A stretch of 20,463 bases of DNA from UBA6921 sp031363085 (GTDB taxonomy: Bacteria > Pseudomonadota > Gammaproteobacteria > SG8-11): contig JANLTU010000019.1 in NCBI GenBank assembly GCA_031363085.1, forward strand, positions 1-20,463. Reading direction: 5' to 3'. A program made the position numbers and the translations under genes. This document shows, in pieces, positions 19,756 through 20,463 of the stretch (position 1 is its first letter; every line of letters starts with the position of its first letter). Below the pieces are notes generated by a model. The model was given only the letters and a program-made list of their open reading frames with translations. It was not told the DNA's origin and searched no databases.

Positions 19756-20463
19756 ATGAACTTCTCTCGATCTCGTGCTGCACTGCAGCGGTGTCTGGTG
19801 TGGCTGTGTTTAGGTTTCGCGCTGTACGCGGGCGTGAGCACATTGTCGTACGCGGGCATTGTTGCGCCGGAAGGCGAGTTTGATCACTTGGCCACCGGCT
19901 TTCCGTTAGTGGGGCGGCATCGATTATTTTCGTGTGAAACCTGCCACCGCGACGGCGTATTCAAAGGCTTGCCCAGGAAATGTGCGGGGTGCCACGACAA
20001 CAAAACCGCGCGCGGTAAACCCATCAATCACATCCCGACCGTCGAGCAGTGCGATGTCTGCCACTTGCCGCAAGGCTTCAACGTCGGTGCGGTGATGGAC
20101 CACAGCACCACCAGTATGCCGTGTTTCACCTGCCACAATGGGGCGCTTGCCTCCGGCAAGGGCACGTCGCATTTACCGACGTCGAATAATTGCGCCGGTT
20201 GCCATGGGACTACGGTGTGGGTGCCTGCACGGTTTGATCATGCTGAGACCAGCCAAGCATGCGTCTCATGTCACGATGGCAGGTTGGCAACAGGTAAATC
20301 TTCTGGGCATCCAGAAACCAATAATAATTGTGCCGCGTGTCATCGCACGTCTGCCTTTCTTCCGGCACTCACAGTTGACCACAGAGAAATAGCGCAATCG
20401 GCGGCATGCGCGGCCAGCGGATGCCATGACGGTATCGCGCATAAAGGGAAGCCATCGGTTCAT
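19756..20463 (+). CDS. Multihaem c-type cytochrome, N-terminal part (runs off the right edge)
   Basis: 236 codons with no stop before the window end. Residues 1 to about 33 are a signal peptide (CLVWLCLGFALYAGVSTLSYAG). The mature part contains, in order, CETCH, CAGCH, CDVCH, CFTCH, CAGCH, CVSCH and CAACH, and finally an atypical CX4CH (CAASGCH): eight haem sites in about 200 residues. They are spaced with FDH, MDH, GTSH, GHPE and VDH histidines that probably serve as distal ligands, a layout like the cytochrome c3/doubled-CxxCH families. ATG 19756 has GAGGT 7 nt upstream. It probably moves electrons in the periplasm or at the outer membrane. Full size and partner are outside the window. Confidence 0.85.
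   Translation, partial: MNFSRSRAALQRCLVWLCLGFALYAGVSTLSYAGIVAPEGEFDHLATGFPLVGRHRLFSCETCHRDGVFKGLPRKCAGCHDNKTARGKPINHIPTVEQCDVCHLPQGFNVGAVMDHSTTSMPCFTCHNGALASGKGTSHLPTSNNCAGCHGTTVWVPARFDHAETSQACVSCHDGRLATGKSSGHPETNNNCAACHRTSAFLPALTVDHREIAQSAACAASGCHDGIAHKGKPSVH

Overview
The window looks like chromosomal DNA of a sulfur-oxidising proteobacterium, most likely gammaproteobacterial. The basis is a complete flavocytochrome c sulfide dehydrogenase pair (fccA-fccB), a DsrC-family protein, several c-type cytochromes, a gamma-type MutS N-terminus and an orphan FliJ. The DNA is moderately GC-rich and densely coded up to about 15.7 kb. From there to about 19.75 kb it becomes an accessory zone of broken transposases, structured non-coding DNA and a divergent LysR/SDR pair.

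Layout. 1-3416 (minus): the N-terminal part of MutS, preceded by a large membrane protein with a spermidine-synthase-like SAM-binding domain. 3569-6315 (minus): a co-directional run of a 96-aa conserved-looking protein, thioredoxin, a two-helix membrane protein, FccA (monohaem cytochrome) and FccB (FAD subunit), which together form a periplasmic sulfide-oxidation module. 6466-9357 (plus): a membrane-bound PAS-GGDEF-EAL c-di-GMP protein, followed by an isolated fliJ. 10162-11490 (plus): a tight YqhA-family membrane protein / MazG-like pyrophosphohydrolase / DUF503 run. 11543-12408 (minus): a small periplasmic repeat protein and a VOC protein. 12459-14592 (minus): a cytochrome module in transcription order: cytochrome b561 fused to a di-haem (DHC) domain, then an SHP-type monohaem cytochrome (DUF1924), then a stand-alone DHC. 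The first two overlap by ATGA. 14798-15058 (minus): a small secreted protein with a strong terminator. 15381-15713 (plus): a DsrC/TusE-family protein lacking the C-terminal cysteines.

15.7-19.75 kb: a run of nested stem-loops, a DUF4351 tail fragment, a LysR regulator divergent from an SDR-like protein whose catalytic Tyr/Lys are missing, an IS1182-like transposase fragment, a frameshifted IS630 transposase and about 660 nt of non-coding DNA with several inverted repeats. At the right edge (19756 onwards) a multihaem c-type cytochrome begins and runs off the window. It has seven CxxCH motifs and one CX4CH motif in the visible part.

How the genes may work together (inference): FccAB would pass electrons from sulfide to c-type carriers. 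The b561/DHC/SHP set looks like an electron-transfer branch from quinol to a ligand-binding (O2/NO) haem. The c-di-GMP protein and fliJ point to a lifestyle or motility switch. No single wholly new system is proven here. The best candidates for a second look are the b561-DHC fusion arrangement, the cysteine-less DsrC homologue, the structured element at 15754-15990 and the atypical multihaem cytochrome.
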